Source: Psychrobacter aquimaris
GTDB taxonomy: Bacteria > Pseudomonadota > Gammaproteobacteria > Pseudomonadales > Moraxellaceae
NCBI RefSeq assembly: GCF_016107525.1
Contig: NZ_JABASR010000008.1
Coordinates: 124,001-188,000 of the forward strand
Direction of reading: 5' to 3'
Length of the DNA: 64,000 nucleotides
The notes under the pieces are model-generated. The model worked only from the letters and a program-made list of their open reading frames with translations. It had not been told where the DNA came from and did not search any database. The translations under genes were made by a program, and so were the position numbers. This document shows, piece by piece, positions 56,415 through 64,000 of this stretch (its first letter is position 1; each line of letters starts with the position of its first letter).

Positions 56415-59400
56415 ATGACCGCTAAACCATCCGCTCAAAACACCAACGCCGCAAAACCTACTCCGTCAAAGTACGCAATATCAAAACAACAGACCGCTGC
56501 ACCTTTGACCTCCGATCAGTTGATGGTAGGCGATGCCGTTTATCACTTGGCAGACCATACGCCAATGATGGTGCAATATCTAACCATGAAAGCCAACTAT
56601 CCACAAGCGTTACTGCTGTACCGCATGGGTGATTTTTATGAGTTATTTTTTGATGATGCCAAGCGCGCGGCACAAATATTAGACATCACCTTGACTCGCC
56701 GTGGTACGGATAAAGCAGGCAACACCATTGCCATGGCAGGTGTGCCTTTTCATGCGGCCGATAGCTACATGGCAAGGTTGATAGCTGCTGGGCAAACCGT
56801 CGTTGTGTGTGAGCAAATCGACGACTCAGCCACTGGCAATACGAGTAATCCGTCTAATGCTCTGACGATGGGCGATAAGCAGAAAAAAGATAAAAGCAAA
56901 TCTACTGCTGGCAGTATTATGCGCCGTGAAGTGGTTAAAACGCTGACCGCAGGAACGATTACTGATGATGCTTTAATTGCGCCCAATCATACGCCAACTG
57001 TGGTCGCCATTGATATCGAGATACCTAAATCGAACAGCAAACAACCTGTGCAAGCTGCCATTAGCCAAATGGATTTAGCTGCTGGAACACTAACGACGCA
57101 AACGCTTAGTGCCAGCTATAATAACAGCCATGATGATATTGAAAGTTTGCAAACCCAAATGCTCACGGTACTGGCACGCTTTGCGCCCAGTGAATGTATC
57201 ATTAGCGAAGCACTTGACGACAGTATCAACGAAGACTGGCTGCTGTGGCTCCGTCAAAATCTCGACTGTCCTATTATCGAAGTGGCGGCCAATGACTTCC
57301 ACCGTGAGCATGCTAGCGCAACCCTTTGCCAGCAGTTTGACGTGCAACGCCTTGATGGACTAGGAATCAATGACGCACTTCTTGCCCAATCTAGCTGTGC
57401 GGCGCTAATACATTATGCGCGGCAAACTCAGCAGCGTCACGTGCCACAACTTAACCAGCTTATCGTTGAGTACAGTGACGATTATTTAATTATTGATGCC
57501 AATAGTCAGCAAAATCTTGAGCTATTTACACCCGTTAGCAGTAATGGTACATCATTAATATCTGTCCTTAATCATTGCCAAACGCCGATGGGTCGACGCT
57601 TACTCGTGCAGCAAATGAAACGCCCACTGCGTCAGCATTCGCGCATTAATTCACGCCTAAATGCGATAACCAGTTTGTTAAATACTGATAATCACTTTAG
57701 CGAAAATCAAAACATTCATCAAAATCTAGAAAGTAGCTCCTTAGTCACTAGTTTACGCGAGACTTTACATGCTATCGGTGATATGGAACGTATTAGTAGC
57801 CGTATTGGGCTAATGAGTGCTAAACCGCGTGACCTGCGTAAACTTGCTGATGGTATTGCTAGTAGCGCCCAGCTTACGACTCTACTGACGAATGCAGGTA
57901 TTAGCCATGAGCAGGCAGGACTGTTACCGATGCTGATGCAGCAATTGCCTGCACAGTTACCTGCCGTACAGACAGTGGCTGAGCTGATTGAACGAGCCAT
58001 TATCGCAGAACCGCCCGCGCATATTCGTGATGGTGGCATGCTAGCCGCAGGTTTTGATGCTGAGTTTGATCGCCTGACTCATCTGCATGACAATATCCAA
58101 GTGACATTGGATGAGATGGTAGAACGTGCGCGTCAAGAGAGCCAATTACCCAGTCTAAAAGTGGGTTTTAATAAAGTGAGTGGCTTTTATTTTGAATTGC
58201 CTAAAATGCAGGCAAAGAATGCACCGGCGCATTTTATCCGGCGGCAAACGCTAAAAAGTAGCGAGCGATTTATCACTGACGAGCTAAAAACAGTCGAAAC
58301 TGAATACCTAAGCGCGCAAAGCTTAGCATTAACTCGTGAAAAGCAGCTGTATCACGAACTCTTAAGTGAACTCAGCAACCATTTAGCCGAACTGCAACAA
58401 CTGAGCGCTGCTATCGCCCAAATAGACGTTCTCAGTAATTGGGCGCAGCTTGCGACTACTTATAACTGGCAGTGTCCAGTCATGAGTAATGACTCAAAAG
58501 ATAATAGTGACTTAGATAGGGGCTTAGAAAACAGTCACTCAAAAAATGGCTTGAATAATAACAGTCAAACCAGTATCGATATCAAAGCAGGTCGTCATGT
58601 CGTCGTCGAAGCCGCACTAAACCCTGTTCATACCCACAGCAATACTCCTACCAAGCATAGCAGCCATTTTGTCGCCAATGATTGTGCATTAGGCAGTCAT
58701 GCAAACCCTGAAAGACTGCTGATGATTACTGGTCCTAATATGGGTGGCAAATCGACCTATATGCGTCAAACCGCGCTGATTGTTCTACTCGCCCATTGCG
58801 GCAGCTTTGTGCCAGCAGCTAGTGCTTATATCGGTGAGATCGATCGTATTTTTACCCGTATTGGTTCAGCGGATGATTTAGCAGGCGGCAAATCCACATT
58901 TATGGTGGAAATGATTGAAACGGCTAATATTCTCAATCAAGCAACCAATAAATCGTTGGTACTGATGGATGAGGTCGGACGCGGCACAGCGACCACTGAC
59001 GGTTTGGCCATTGCTCATGCTTGCGTCAATCGGCTGCTAGAGATTGGCTGCCTGACATTATTTGCCACTCACTACTTTGAGCTGACAAAATTGGCGGAAA
59101 ACTATAAAGAAAGTAGTGGAAGCAATGACAAACTCATCCGCAACGTCCATGTCGCCGCTAGTGAAATCGATGGTCAACTGCTACTACTGCATCAAATCAA
59201 AGACGGTGCCGCAAGCTCTAGTTTTGGTCTGCATGTGGCAAAAATGGCAGGGATTCCTACCCAAGTACTTGATGATGCCAAGCGTTACTTAGCCGATAAC
59301 TTAAAATTAGACCCTAGCAGGGTAGAAAACGTGATAACTCTTGATGACAAAAATGAATTAACTAAGTCAGTAAATGATAAATGCGACCATATGAATTATC

Positions 59401-59579
59401 ATGAAATAGAGAAAGCCGATATAAAACTCACCAATCAATCTCAAATAATGACTGATATTCCACAACAAAATCAGCTGTTTAGCTTACAGGATGAACTTAG
59501 CGCGATTGATCCTGATAGTCTAACGCCAAAACAAGCGCATGATTTACTCTATCATTTAAAGAAAATCATTAGTCATTAA
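56415..59579 (+). CDS. mutS: DNA mismatch repair protein MutS
   Basis: Recognises mismatches and loops and recruits MutL. The 1054-residue protein has the mismatch-reading Phe-x-Glu in [17 protein letters not shown] near 72-88, the connector, lever and clamp domains, and an ATPase with Walker [16 protein letters not shown] near 772, [16 protein letters not shown], Walker [18 protein letters not shown] near 855 and [12 protein letters not shown]. Typical MutS is about 855 residues. The extra length comes from an N-terminal extension of some 40, a Lys/Ser/Thr insert near 140-180, a Ser/Asn-rich insert near 690-760 just before the ATPase, and a longer C-terminal linker. mutS-fdxA order is shared with Pseudomonas. 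Confidence 0.94.
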   Translation: MTAKPSAQNTNAAKPTPSKYAISKQQTAAPLTSDQLMVGDAVYHLADHTPMMVQYLTMKANYPQALLLYRMGDFYELFFDDAKRAAQILDITLTRRGTDKAGNTIAMAGVPFHAADSYMARLIAAGQTVVVCEQIDDSATGNTSNPSNALTMGDKQKKDKSKSTAGSIMRREVVKTLTAGTITDDALIAPNHTPTVVAIDIEIPKSNSKQPVQAAISQMDLAAGTLTTQTLSASYNNSHDDIESLQTQMLTVLARFAPSECIISEALDDSINEDWLLWLRQNLDCPIIEVAANDFHREHASATLCQQFDVQRLDGLGINDALLAQSSCAALIHYARQTQQRHVPQLNQLIVEYSDDYLIIDANSQQNLELFTPVSSNGTSLISVLNHCQTPMGRRLLVQQMKRPLRQHSRINSRLNAITSLLNTDNHFSENQNIHQNLESSSLVTSLRETLHAIGDMERISSRIGLMSAKPRDLRKLADGIASSAQLTTLLTNAGISHEQAGLLPMLMQQLPAQLPAVQTVAELIERAIIAEPPAHIRDGGMLAAGFDAEFDRLTHLHDNIQVTLDEMVERARQESQLPSLKVGFNKVSGFYFELPKMQAKNAPAHFIRRQTLKSSERFITDELKTVETEYLSAQSLALTREKQLYHELLSELSNHLAELQQLSAAIAQIDVLSNWAQLATTYNWQCPVMSNDSKDNSDLDRGLENSHSKNGLNNNSQTSIDIKAGRHVVVEAALNPVHTHSNTPTKHSSHFVANDCALGSHANPERLLMITGPNMGGKSTYMRQTALIVLLAHCGSFVPAASAYIGEIDRIFTRIGSADDLAGGKSTFMVEMIETANILNQATNKSLVLMDEVGRGTATTDGLAIAHACVNRLLEIGCLTLFATHYFELTKLAENYKESSGSNDKLIRNVHVAASEIDGQLLLLHQIKDGAASSSFGLHVAKMAGIPTQVLDDAKRYLADNLKLDPSRVENVITLDDKNELTKSVNDKCDHMNYHEIEKADIKLTNQSQIMTDIPQQNQLFSLQDELSAIDPDSLTPKQAHDLLYHLKKIISH

Positions 59580-59650
59580 AGGGAATTGTCAATTAGCCGT
59601 AAAGGCGTTAAAATATGCCTTATTTTTCAACTATTCTATGTAGCCCTTAT

Positions 59651-59754
59651 CGTTGATTCAATTTAAAAGAAAATCATGGCAACCAAGTGCAGATGTATCA
59701 ATGATACTTCAAGCACGGTGAGCACAGTAACTCTTTTAAAAAGGATGAACTATA
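59651..59754. mobile_element. MITE-like inverted-repeat element, copy 2 (diverged)
   Basis: Shares gattcaatttaaaagaa at its left, gatacttcaagc in the middle and taactcttttaaa...gaactata at its right with the element at 34739-34845, in the same orientation. The left end is degenerate. It ends 31 bp before the fdxA start and so occupies its promoter region. Confidence 0.55.
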
Positions 59755-59785
59755 TCAGCCAATCCAATAACAGGTAGACCTCACT

Positions 59786-60109
59786 ATGACCTTTGTCGTT
59801 ACAGATAACTGCATTCTTTGCAAATACACCGACTGTGTGGAAGTCTGTCCTGTGGACTGCTTTTATGAAGGCCCGAACTTCCTCGTCATCGATCCTGACG
59901 AGTGCATCGACTGTGCGCTATGCGAGCCTGAATGCCCTGCCAATGCGATCTTCTCAGAAGATGAAGTACCAAAAGGGCAAGAGATGTTTACTCAGCTAAA
60001 CGAAGAGCTGGCACAAAAATGGCCAAACATCACAGAAATGAAAGAGCAAATGCCAGAAGCGGCTAAGTGGGATGGCGTGGAAGGTAAGATTCAGTATTTA
60101 GAGAAGTAG
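59786..60109 (+). CDS. fdxA: Seven-iron ferredoxin FdxA
   Basis: A 107-residue cytosolic electron carrier with one [3Fe-4S] and one [4Fe-4S] cluster. The clusters are ligated by [17 protein letters not shown] (residues 9-25; the second cysteine of the classical CxxC set differs in spacing) and [12 protein letters not shown] (about 40-51). The C-terminal region [18 protein letters not shown] is typical of the Azotobacter FdI-like family. The electron partner is unknown. It follows mutS, with a repeat element in the gap. Confidence 0.94.
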   Translation: MTFVVTDNCILCKYTDCVEVCPVDCFYEGPNFLVIDPDECIDCALCEPECPANAIFSEDEVPKGQEMFTQLNEELAQKWPNITEMKEQMPEAAKWDGVEGKIQYLEK

Positions 60110-60144
60110 TCAGTTCTTTAAAACTGCTTAAAGTATTAAAATAA

Positions 60145-60187
60145 AGAAAACCATCTAACGGCAATACGCGGTTAGGTGGTTTTTTAT
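60145..60187 (+). terminator. Terminator of fdxA
   Basis: Arms aaaaccatctaac and gttaggtggtttt (one mismatch), then T-run; it may also serve the converging pilin gene. Confidence 0.8.
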
Positions 60188-60206
60188 TGTTTAAAATTTA
60201 AAAATA

Positions 60207-60677
60207 TTATTGACATTCTTTCGGTAGATAGGCTTTTGGAATTCCTGCAGATGGGCGGCACTGCCACGATCCATCGGCAGCTCGGTCAAGGCTCAAAGAT
60301 TGACCTTGGATATAAGATAAATTTTGAATATTACAAATGATGGCGTTTGGCGTAGTATTGCCCACAATGGGAGCTGTGACCGTAAACTGACAATATTTGG
60401 TCTGTGCTGGCATATTAAGACCGCTAGGACTAAAATCTGTCACTCCTGCACCATCATCCATCAGTATCTGATACGGTAGACGAAAGTGATTAATCTCTTG
60501 ATAAACGGTCATGACTTGTGTCTTTCTGACCTGTGTCTGATAGCTGACTGTCGCTGTCACCGCAAGTATACCGATGATAGCAACGGCTATCATTAGCTCT
60601 ATCAGGGTATAGCCAGACTGAGTGGCTATACGACGTCGTAAATGACAATTTTGGACAGCTGGCAGGTAAGGTTTCAT
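60207..60677 (-). CDS. Type IV pilin-like protein with Tyr at +1
   Basis: A 156-residue prepilin. After a basic 22-residue leader ending ATQSG the mature chain begins [20 protein letters not shown], with Glu5 present but Tyr instead of the usual Phe at position 1. The globular part has a C-terminal cysteine pair (WQCRPSAGIPKAYLPKEC) like the D-region disulfide loop of PilA/PilE pilins, and a further pair (YCQF, IICNI). Two possible roles are a second major pilin or a minor one. The start at 60677 is chosen to give a normal leader length; no clear ribosome site exists, and a stem-loop lies just upstream. The frame is open to 60764. Confidence 0.85.
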   Translation of the reverse strand: MKPYLPAVQNCHLRRRIATQSGYTLIELMIAVAIIGILAVTATVSYQTQVRKTQVMTVYQEINHFRLPYQILMDDGAGVTDFSPSGLNMPAQTKYCQFTVTAPIVGNTTPNAIICNIQNLSYIQGQSLSLDRAADGSWQCRPSAGIPKAYLPKECQ

Positions 60678-60678
60678 C

Positions 60679-60706
60679 GCGTTATAGTCGATTATAAGTA
60701 TAACGC
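60679..60706 (-). promoter_or_regulatory. Stem-loop immediately upstream of the pilin start
   Basis: The 8-bp inverted repeat gcgttata and tataacgc with a 12-nt loop ends 2 bp before the proposed start codon at 60677, where the ribosome site should be. It could limit translation initiation. Confidence 0.35.
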
Positions 60707-60754
60707 TATGGTGCAGAGAGTATGCCAGTTGGGTTTGAGCATATTTTAAACACA

Positions 60755-60784
60755 AAAAAACCAAACAGAGCGTTTGGTTTTTTG
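60755..60784 (-). terminator. Terminator of the PilA-like gene
   Basis: Arms aaaaaccaaac and gtttggttttt, with A-run and T-run on both sides, downstream of the pilin gene that ends at 60947. Confidence 0.8.
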
Positions 60785-60804
60785 GGTATTCGATAAGAAA
60801 TTTT

Positions 60805-60935
60805 GTAGGCTGGGTGTTTAGTCCAAACTTTTAACCTTGCATAATTATAAGAAATGCTATTCAAAGCATTTCCCTTGCGAAGCTGAAATTGCAGTGTAAT
60901 TTTTTAACGCTTCTTAGGCTAAAAGCCCAGCCTAC
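60805..60935. repeat. 131-bp inverted-repeat element between two pilin genes
   Basis: Begins gtaggctgggtgtttag and ends cta-aaagcccagcctac, its imperfect inverse; the outer 10 bases match exactly. The interior is non-coding with a small hairpin (gaaatgcta, tcaaagcatttc). It lies between the two pilA-like genes and may be a small mobile or recombinogenic element. Confidence 0.55.
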
Positions 60936-60946
60936 GCTTACTTAAA

Positions 60947-61462
60947 TTAGTTCGCGATCACTGCTTCTGTACAGGTGTTTGGGCGTACAGAATCTATAAG
61001 ATTAGATTCACAAGACCAATCACCACCATTAGCAGGATCATAAATAAAGTTTACCTTCTGGCCAGCCACTTTATCATTAATATCATCTCTAAACGTAGCT
61101 GTTAAAGTACAAACGTCGCCTGTAGCTTTACCTGTTATATTTTTAACATATTTACCATCTAATTTAAGATCACTATTATTTGATAATGCACCTGCTATAA
61201 CTGGTGGCTCATAATTATCCCCATCTGCTGGTACACCCACTGCATCCTTTGCTTCTTCAGCACTACAAGCTTTCTCCATACCAATAGAGCTACTAGTATC
61301 AACAATTATAGGCTTTAATCCACCTAAAAGAGTAATTGCCTCTGTCGCTTGTGCTTTTGCGGTATAATTTTGATAAGCAGGAAGAGCAACCGCTGCCAAG
61401 ATACCGATAATAGCAACAACGATCATTAGTTCGATTAAGGTAAAACCTTTTTGAGCGTTCAT
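60947..61462 (-). CDS. Type IV pilin, PilA-like major subunit
   Basis: A 171-residue prepilin with a short leader MNAQKG, a mature N-terminus [20 protein letters not shown] (Phe1, Glu5), [21 protein letters not shown] along the spine helix, and a C-terminal cysteine pair (DWSCESN, PNTCTEA) expected to close the D-region loop. Another cysteine pair is near residues 64 and 125. ATG 61462 follows AAAGGAC; an upstream ATG at 61495 would lengthen the leader needlessly. A sigma-54 promoter match lies about 110 bp upstream, as for pilA in Pseudomonas, where PilR/PilS control it. A terminator follows, so it is probably monocistronic. Confidence 0.9.
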   Translation of the reverse strand: MNAQKGFTLIELMIVVAIIGILAAVALPAYQNYTAKAQATEAITLLGGLKPIIVDTSSSIGMEKACSAEEAKDAVGVPADGDNYEPPVIAGALSNNSDLKLDGKYVKNITGKATGDVCTLTATFRDDINDKVAGQKVNFIYDPANGGDWSCESNLIDSVRPNTCTEAVIAN

Positions 61463-61570
61463 AGACTTGTCCTTTAACATAAGGTGACAGCACATCAGTG
61501 AAACTGTCGGTAATCAATAGTAATGATGTCAGCCGCCATAGTGACGATCTGACTGTCTTAGTTATATTGC

Positions 61571-61586
61571 TGCAGGTAGTGTGCCA
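61571..61586 (-). promoter_or_regulatory. Sigma-54 (RpoN) promoter of the PilA-like gene
   Basis: The minus strand reads TGGCACACTACCTGCA, matching TGGCAC-N5-TTGCA with one mismatch and with the exact GG-N10-GC spacing. The expected start point would leave a leader of roughly 95-100 bases. The rest of the 409-bp spacer is AT-rich. Confidence 0.75.
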
Positions 61587-61871
61587 AGTTTTTAAGATAA
61601 TTTAGAAATATCCCTACATATTTTTAACATTGAAGCTATAACTTACGCTTTGCTGTCACATTCATATTTCCCAGTATCATACACTACTGTCTGAAATTTT
61701 TTATTTATATAATTTATTGGTAATGTAGGTACTGATGTATTGAGTAAGCAAAGAATATTGCCAGTTTATTGCTGAAAATTGTCAGCTTATGTAATTCATG
61801 GACATTGGACATAATTACAGCTGACATTTTTTGTCAGTTCATTATTCAATTAAGCTTAACTGTTACTTATT

Positions 61872-62411
61872 CTATTTTTCACCATTGCCACATTTTTTTG
61901 TAGTTCCTATAAAACGGCATTCTATGCCTTGGCTATCTAAAGTCAGACTACCATCGTTCGCCATACGCTGATCTGCAACTGGTATTGCTCTAATTATCCA
62001 GTCACGCCCTCCTAATGTAACAGTACTTGTCGTCCAGCTTGTCTCTCCCCATGTTCCTGTACCAACTATGACTGTATAGAGCCCCGTTCCTGAACTGGGA
62101 AAACTCACACTACCATCAGTTGCAGGCGTGCCTGACAATACAGAAGATAAAGGTATTCTGTCATAACGCTTGTAGTTTATTTTATTAGACTCGATGCGAC
62201 TGGCGATTTGCTGCATCTCTACCATCATATCCGCACGATTGGTTCTCTCTACGTAGCTTTGATAGCTTGGATAAGCGATAGCCGCTAGTATTCCTATGAT
62301 AGCAACGACGATCATCAGCTCTATCAGCGTAAATCCTGCTTGCTGCATTGACTGAGTAGATGAGTTCCGCTGTAGGGCGAGCTTTTTTGCCGCTGCTGAC
62401 AACATTACCAT
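61872..62411 (-). CDS. Minor type IV pilin, PilE/ComF-like
   Basis: A 179-residue prepilin. The leader is basic and long ([14 protein letters not shown]...MQQAG), and the mature N-terminus is [28 protein letters not shown]. The rest includes [19 protein letters not shown] and a C-terminal cysteine pair (IECRFIG, KKCGNG), a pattern of minor pilins encoded after pilY1. The ATG at 62411 overlaps the preceding gene's stop, and its AGGAG site at 7-nt spacing lies inside that gene, so the two are translationally coupled. An ATG at 62405 is the alternative. Confidence 0.88.
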   Translation of the reverse strand: MVMLSAAAKKLALQRNSSTQSMQQAGFTLIELMIVVAIIGILAAIAYPSYQSYVERTNRADMMVEMQQIASRIESNKINYKRYDRIPLSSVLSGTPATDGSVSFPSSGTGLYTVIVGTGTWGETSWTTSTVTLGGRDWIIRAIPVADQRMANDGSLTLDSQGIECRFIGTTKKCGNGEK

Positions 62412-62905
62412 ATCGTCGCTCCTGTACAATCCGCCTCTGTGATATCAAAACTACTATTACTCGCACAACGCAGGCCTTGGCTTGATAGCAAAAAGCTATC
62501 GGCCCCTACTAGATCAACGGGCGTTGCCATCATGATCCAATTGTTGGCTCGTCCACTGCCTTGATGCAAAGTACTAAAAGTCGTAGGTCCTGTCAGATGT
62601 CCCAACGTAATCACATAACGTGGATTGGTGTTTGGTTGATTGATCGCACCTGTACTATCGGCGATATTATCTGACTGAGGCTTAAAACCCTTATAGGTGA
62701 GTGCTTTTGCACGCCATTGCTCAAGCTCGTTACTCAGTGCTAGCATCTTGCGCTGTACGTCTGCTTCCGCATTGCGAATAATAAAAGCGCGATAGCTTGG
62801 TATCGCAATCGCTGCCAAGATAGCAACGATTGCCACGACGATCATCAGCTCTATTAATGTAAAACCTATCTGCCGAGTCGGATAGCTATTCGCTCTAGTT
62901 GACAT
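62405..62905 (-). CDS. Minor type IV pilin-like protein, ComE/PilE-like
   Basis: A 166-residue prepilin with leader [14 protein letters not shown], mature start [24 protein letters not shown] and a long helix [21 protein letters not shown]. The C-terminal part contains [10 protein letters not shown] and a cysteine pair (LRCASN, ADCTGAT). It follows pilY1 with only one base between the stop and the ATG, so it is in the same operon. Acinetobacter comC-comE-comF has the same order and is needed for natural transformation and pili. Confidence 0.88.
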   Translation of the reverse strand: MSTRANSYPTRQIGFTLIELMIVVAIVAILAAIAIPSYRAFIIRNAEADVQRKMLALSNELEQWRAKALTYKGFKPQSDNIADSTGAINQPNTNPRYVITLGHLTGPTTFSTLHQGSGRANNWIMMATPVDLVGADSFLLSSQGLRCASNSSFDITEADCTGATIW

Positions 62906-62906
62906 A

Positions 62907-64000
62907 TCAATGTTCCATCCAGCTTAATGGATTGATACGTTTGTCGGTATTGATACCACTCCCCACGCCGCAGCTTGGCCCGACACATTCATTAAAAATA
63001 TCGTCGTAATTACCACAGTTACCATCTGGGCAGATGAGGTCAGGTTTACAGTCATCGCCTTCACAGCGATTGACGATACTTGAGAACACGGCAGTATCGT
63101 TGTATTGACTGATAATATTATCAACAATACCTGAGCCTGCAATGAAGGTTGAGCGTGGTGTTGCCACATCTTCTGAACAGCTACCAAAAGGTAGACAGGT
63201 ACGTTCGCGCTGGGTTGAGCCTTTAACACCAGCACTACAGGCTTGAATATCCTGCCCTTCATCAGGGTTATACGTCGAGGATATCAGTACACCAGCGATA
63301 GCATCCGGCTCATTAAACATCTTGAGCTTATATGTACTGCCAGTTACCTCACCATCATCCCAATAAGTAAATGGCATATACCAGCCTTGTACCTTATTCT
63401 TGATAATATTCTGTCTGATGCCATTATTACCGATATCTGCAACAGAAAATTTCAGTTGTTGGAGCTTATTATTTGTCGTCTCATCATCAAACTCTCCAAC
63501 CTCAATGACTGGGGTCCGTAGACTGATCGTAGATGCTGCATCACTATCATAATCAAATAAATCTCTACGACTGACATCTTTATCTATGACAGTATATAGC
63601 GCATCAGGGATGCTCCTCTCTGCCGATACTGGGCTACTGCGATCGCCTGTACCTACTGTTATCATCGCTTGTACGCCTGAGTAGGTGCCAGTATTATCAG
63701 CAGCTTTGTTATAGCCATATTTACCGTTATAAAAAGTAATCAGTGGACGTTCGTAAATACGTGGGGGTGCATCGTTGCCGGTCGCTTGATCGCTGACATC
63801 TAGCACTTTTACCACACGGTCTACTTTGAAGTTTCTCGTATCTTTATTGTTATTGATATCAGCGCGCCAAACTTGTCCACCTAGATCAGCGAAGTAGATA
63901 TGATCGTTCAGACCGTCATAGTTACGGTCTATCGCTCGCACTTGCGTCACGACGCTGTGCTTTAAGTCATTGGCTTTAGAGTATTGCAACGAGGAACTGC
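62907..64000 (-). CDS. PilY1-type pilus tip adhesin/assembly protein, C-terminal part
   Basis: At least 363 residues; the gene enters from the right edge, so the N-terminus is missing. It contains the PilY1 beta-propeller signature: [20 protein letters not shown], an EF-hand-like calcium loop (DRNYDGLND), then [21 protein letters not shown] and [12 protein letters not shown] cysteine-rich tail ([20 protein letters not shown]) precedes the terminus. PilY1 proteins sit at the pilus tip, regulate extension and retraction, and can be adhesins. Acinetobacter ComC is the closest functional parallel that I can name. Confidence 0.9.
   Translation of the reverse strand, partial: SSSLQYSKANDLKHSVVTQVRAIDRNYDGLNDHIYFADLGGQVWRADINNNKDTRNFKVDRVVKVLDVSDQATGNDAPPRIYERPLITFYNGKYGYNKAADNTGTYSGVQAMITVGTGDRSSPVSAERSIPDALYTVIDKDVSRRDLFDYDSDAASTISLRTPVIEVGEFDDETTNNKLQQLKFSVADIGNNGIRQNIIKNKVQGWYMPFTYWDDGEVTGSTYKLKMFNEPDAIAGVLISSTYNPDEGQDIQACSAGVKGSTQRERTCLPFGSCSEDVATPRSTFIAGSGIVDNIISQYNDTAVFSSIVNRCEGDDCKPDLICPDGNCGNYDDIFNECVGPSCGVGSGINTDKRINPLSWMEH

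Overview
The window reads as a chromosomal segment of a Gammaproteobacterium of the family Moraxellaceae, most probably Psychrobacter. This is inferred from recognised protein families, gene order (rluC/rne, yggS/pilT-pilU, fur/bamE/rnfH, dsbC-hom, mutS-fdxA, pilY1 with pilin-like genes), moderate-to-low GC with AT-rich spacers, and small dispersed inverted-repeat elements. No database search was possible. There are no rRNA or tRNA genes, CRISPR arrays, complete insertion sequences or prophage genes. The segment is mostly housekeeping.

Layout. 0-11 kb: isocitrate dehydrogenase (icd), pseudouridine synthase rluE flanked by TA-bounded repeat elements, a two-domain DUF305 lipoprotein, an M61 peptidase, slyD, the Prc/Tsp protease and nagZ. 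11-15 kb: two tandem paralogous 531-residue membrane proteins, of which only one keeps an OmpA peptidoglycan-binding domain. 15-28 kb: rhomboid protease, metallophosphoesterase, purE/purK with a YaiI-family gene, an SDR protein, epmA, pdxB, an AI-2E-family exporter, nadE and a CNNM/CorC-type protein. 28-36 kb: yggS, the twitching-motility ATPases pilT-pilU, fur, bamE, a shortened NSS-type transporter, rnfH, and c4- and c5-type cytochromes. 36-45 kb: engB, a HAD phosphatase, rluC, a 1.2-kb spacer that appears to hold two decayed genes, and a very large RNase E gene. 45-60 kb: DUF808 protein, dsbC, hom, thiolase, two DUF2382 stress-type proteins, a lipoprotein, secA, an enlarged mutS and fdxA. 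60-64 kb: type IV pilin genes and the C-terminal part of a PilY1 gene that runs off the right edge.

How the genes connect. pilT/pilU supply the retraction motors for the pili whose subunits (two PilA-like pilins, two minor pilins, PilY1) lie at the right end. The PilA-like gene has a sigma-54 promoter match with exact GG-N10-GC geometry. nagZ, the OmpA-domain protein, Prc and bamE act in envelope maintenance. purE/purK (purines), pdxB (PLP) and nadE (NAD) make cofactors and nucleotides. fur, fdxA and the cytochromes relate to iron and respiration.

The most unusual material is non-coding or architectural: three families of small inverted-repeat elements, two 15-bp tandem repeats (one forming a short repetitive reading frame just upstream of secA), the OmpA-less paralogue, and low-complexity inserts or tails in MutS, RNase E, PurK and EngB. 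I found no clearly new multi-gene system; the findings are candidates only.
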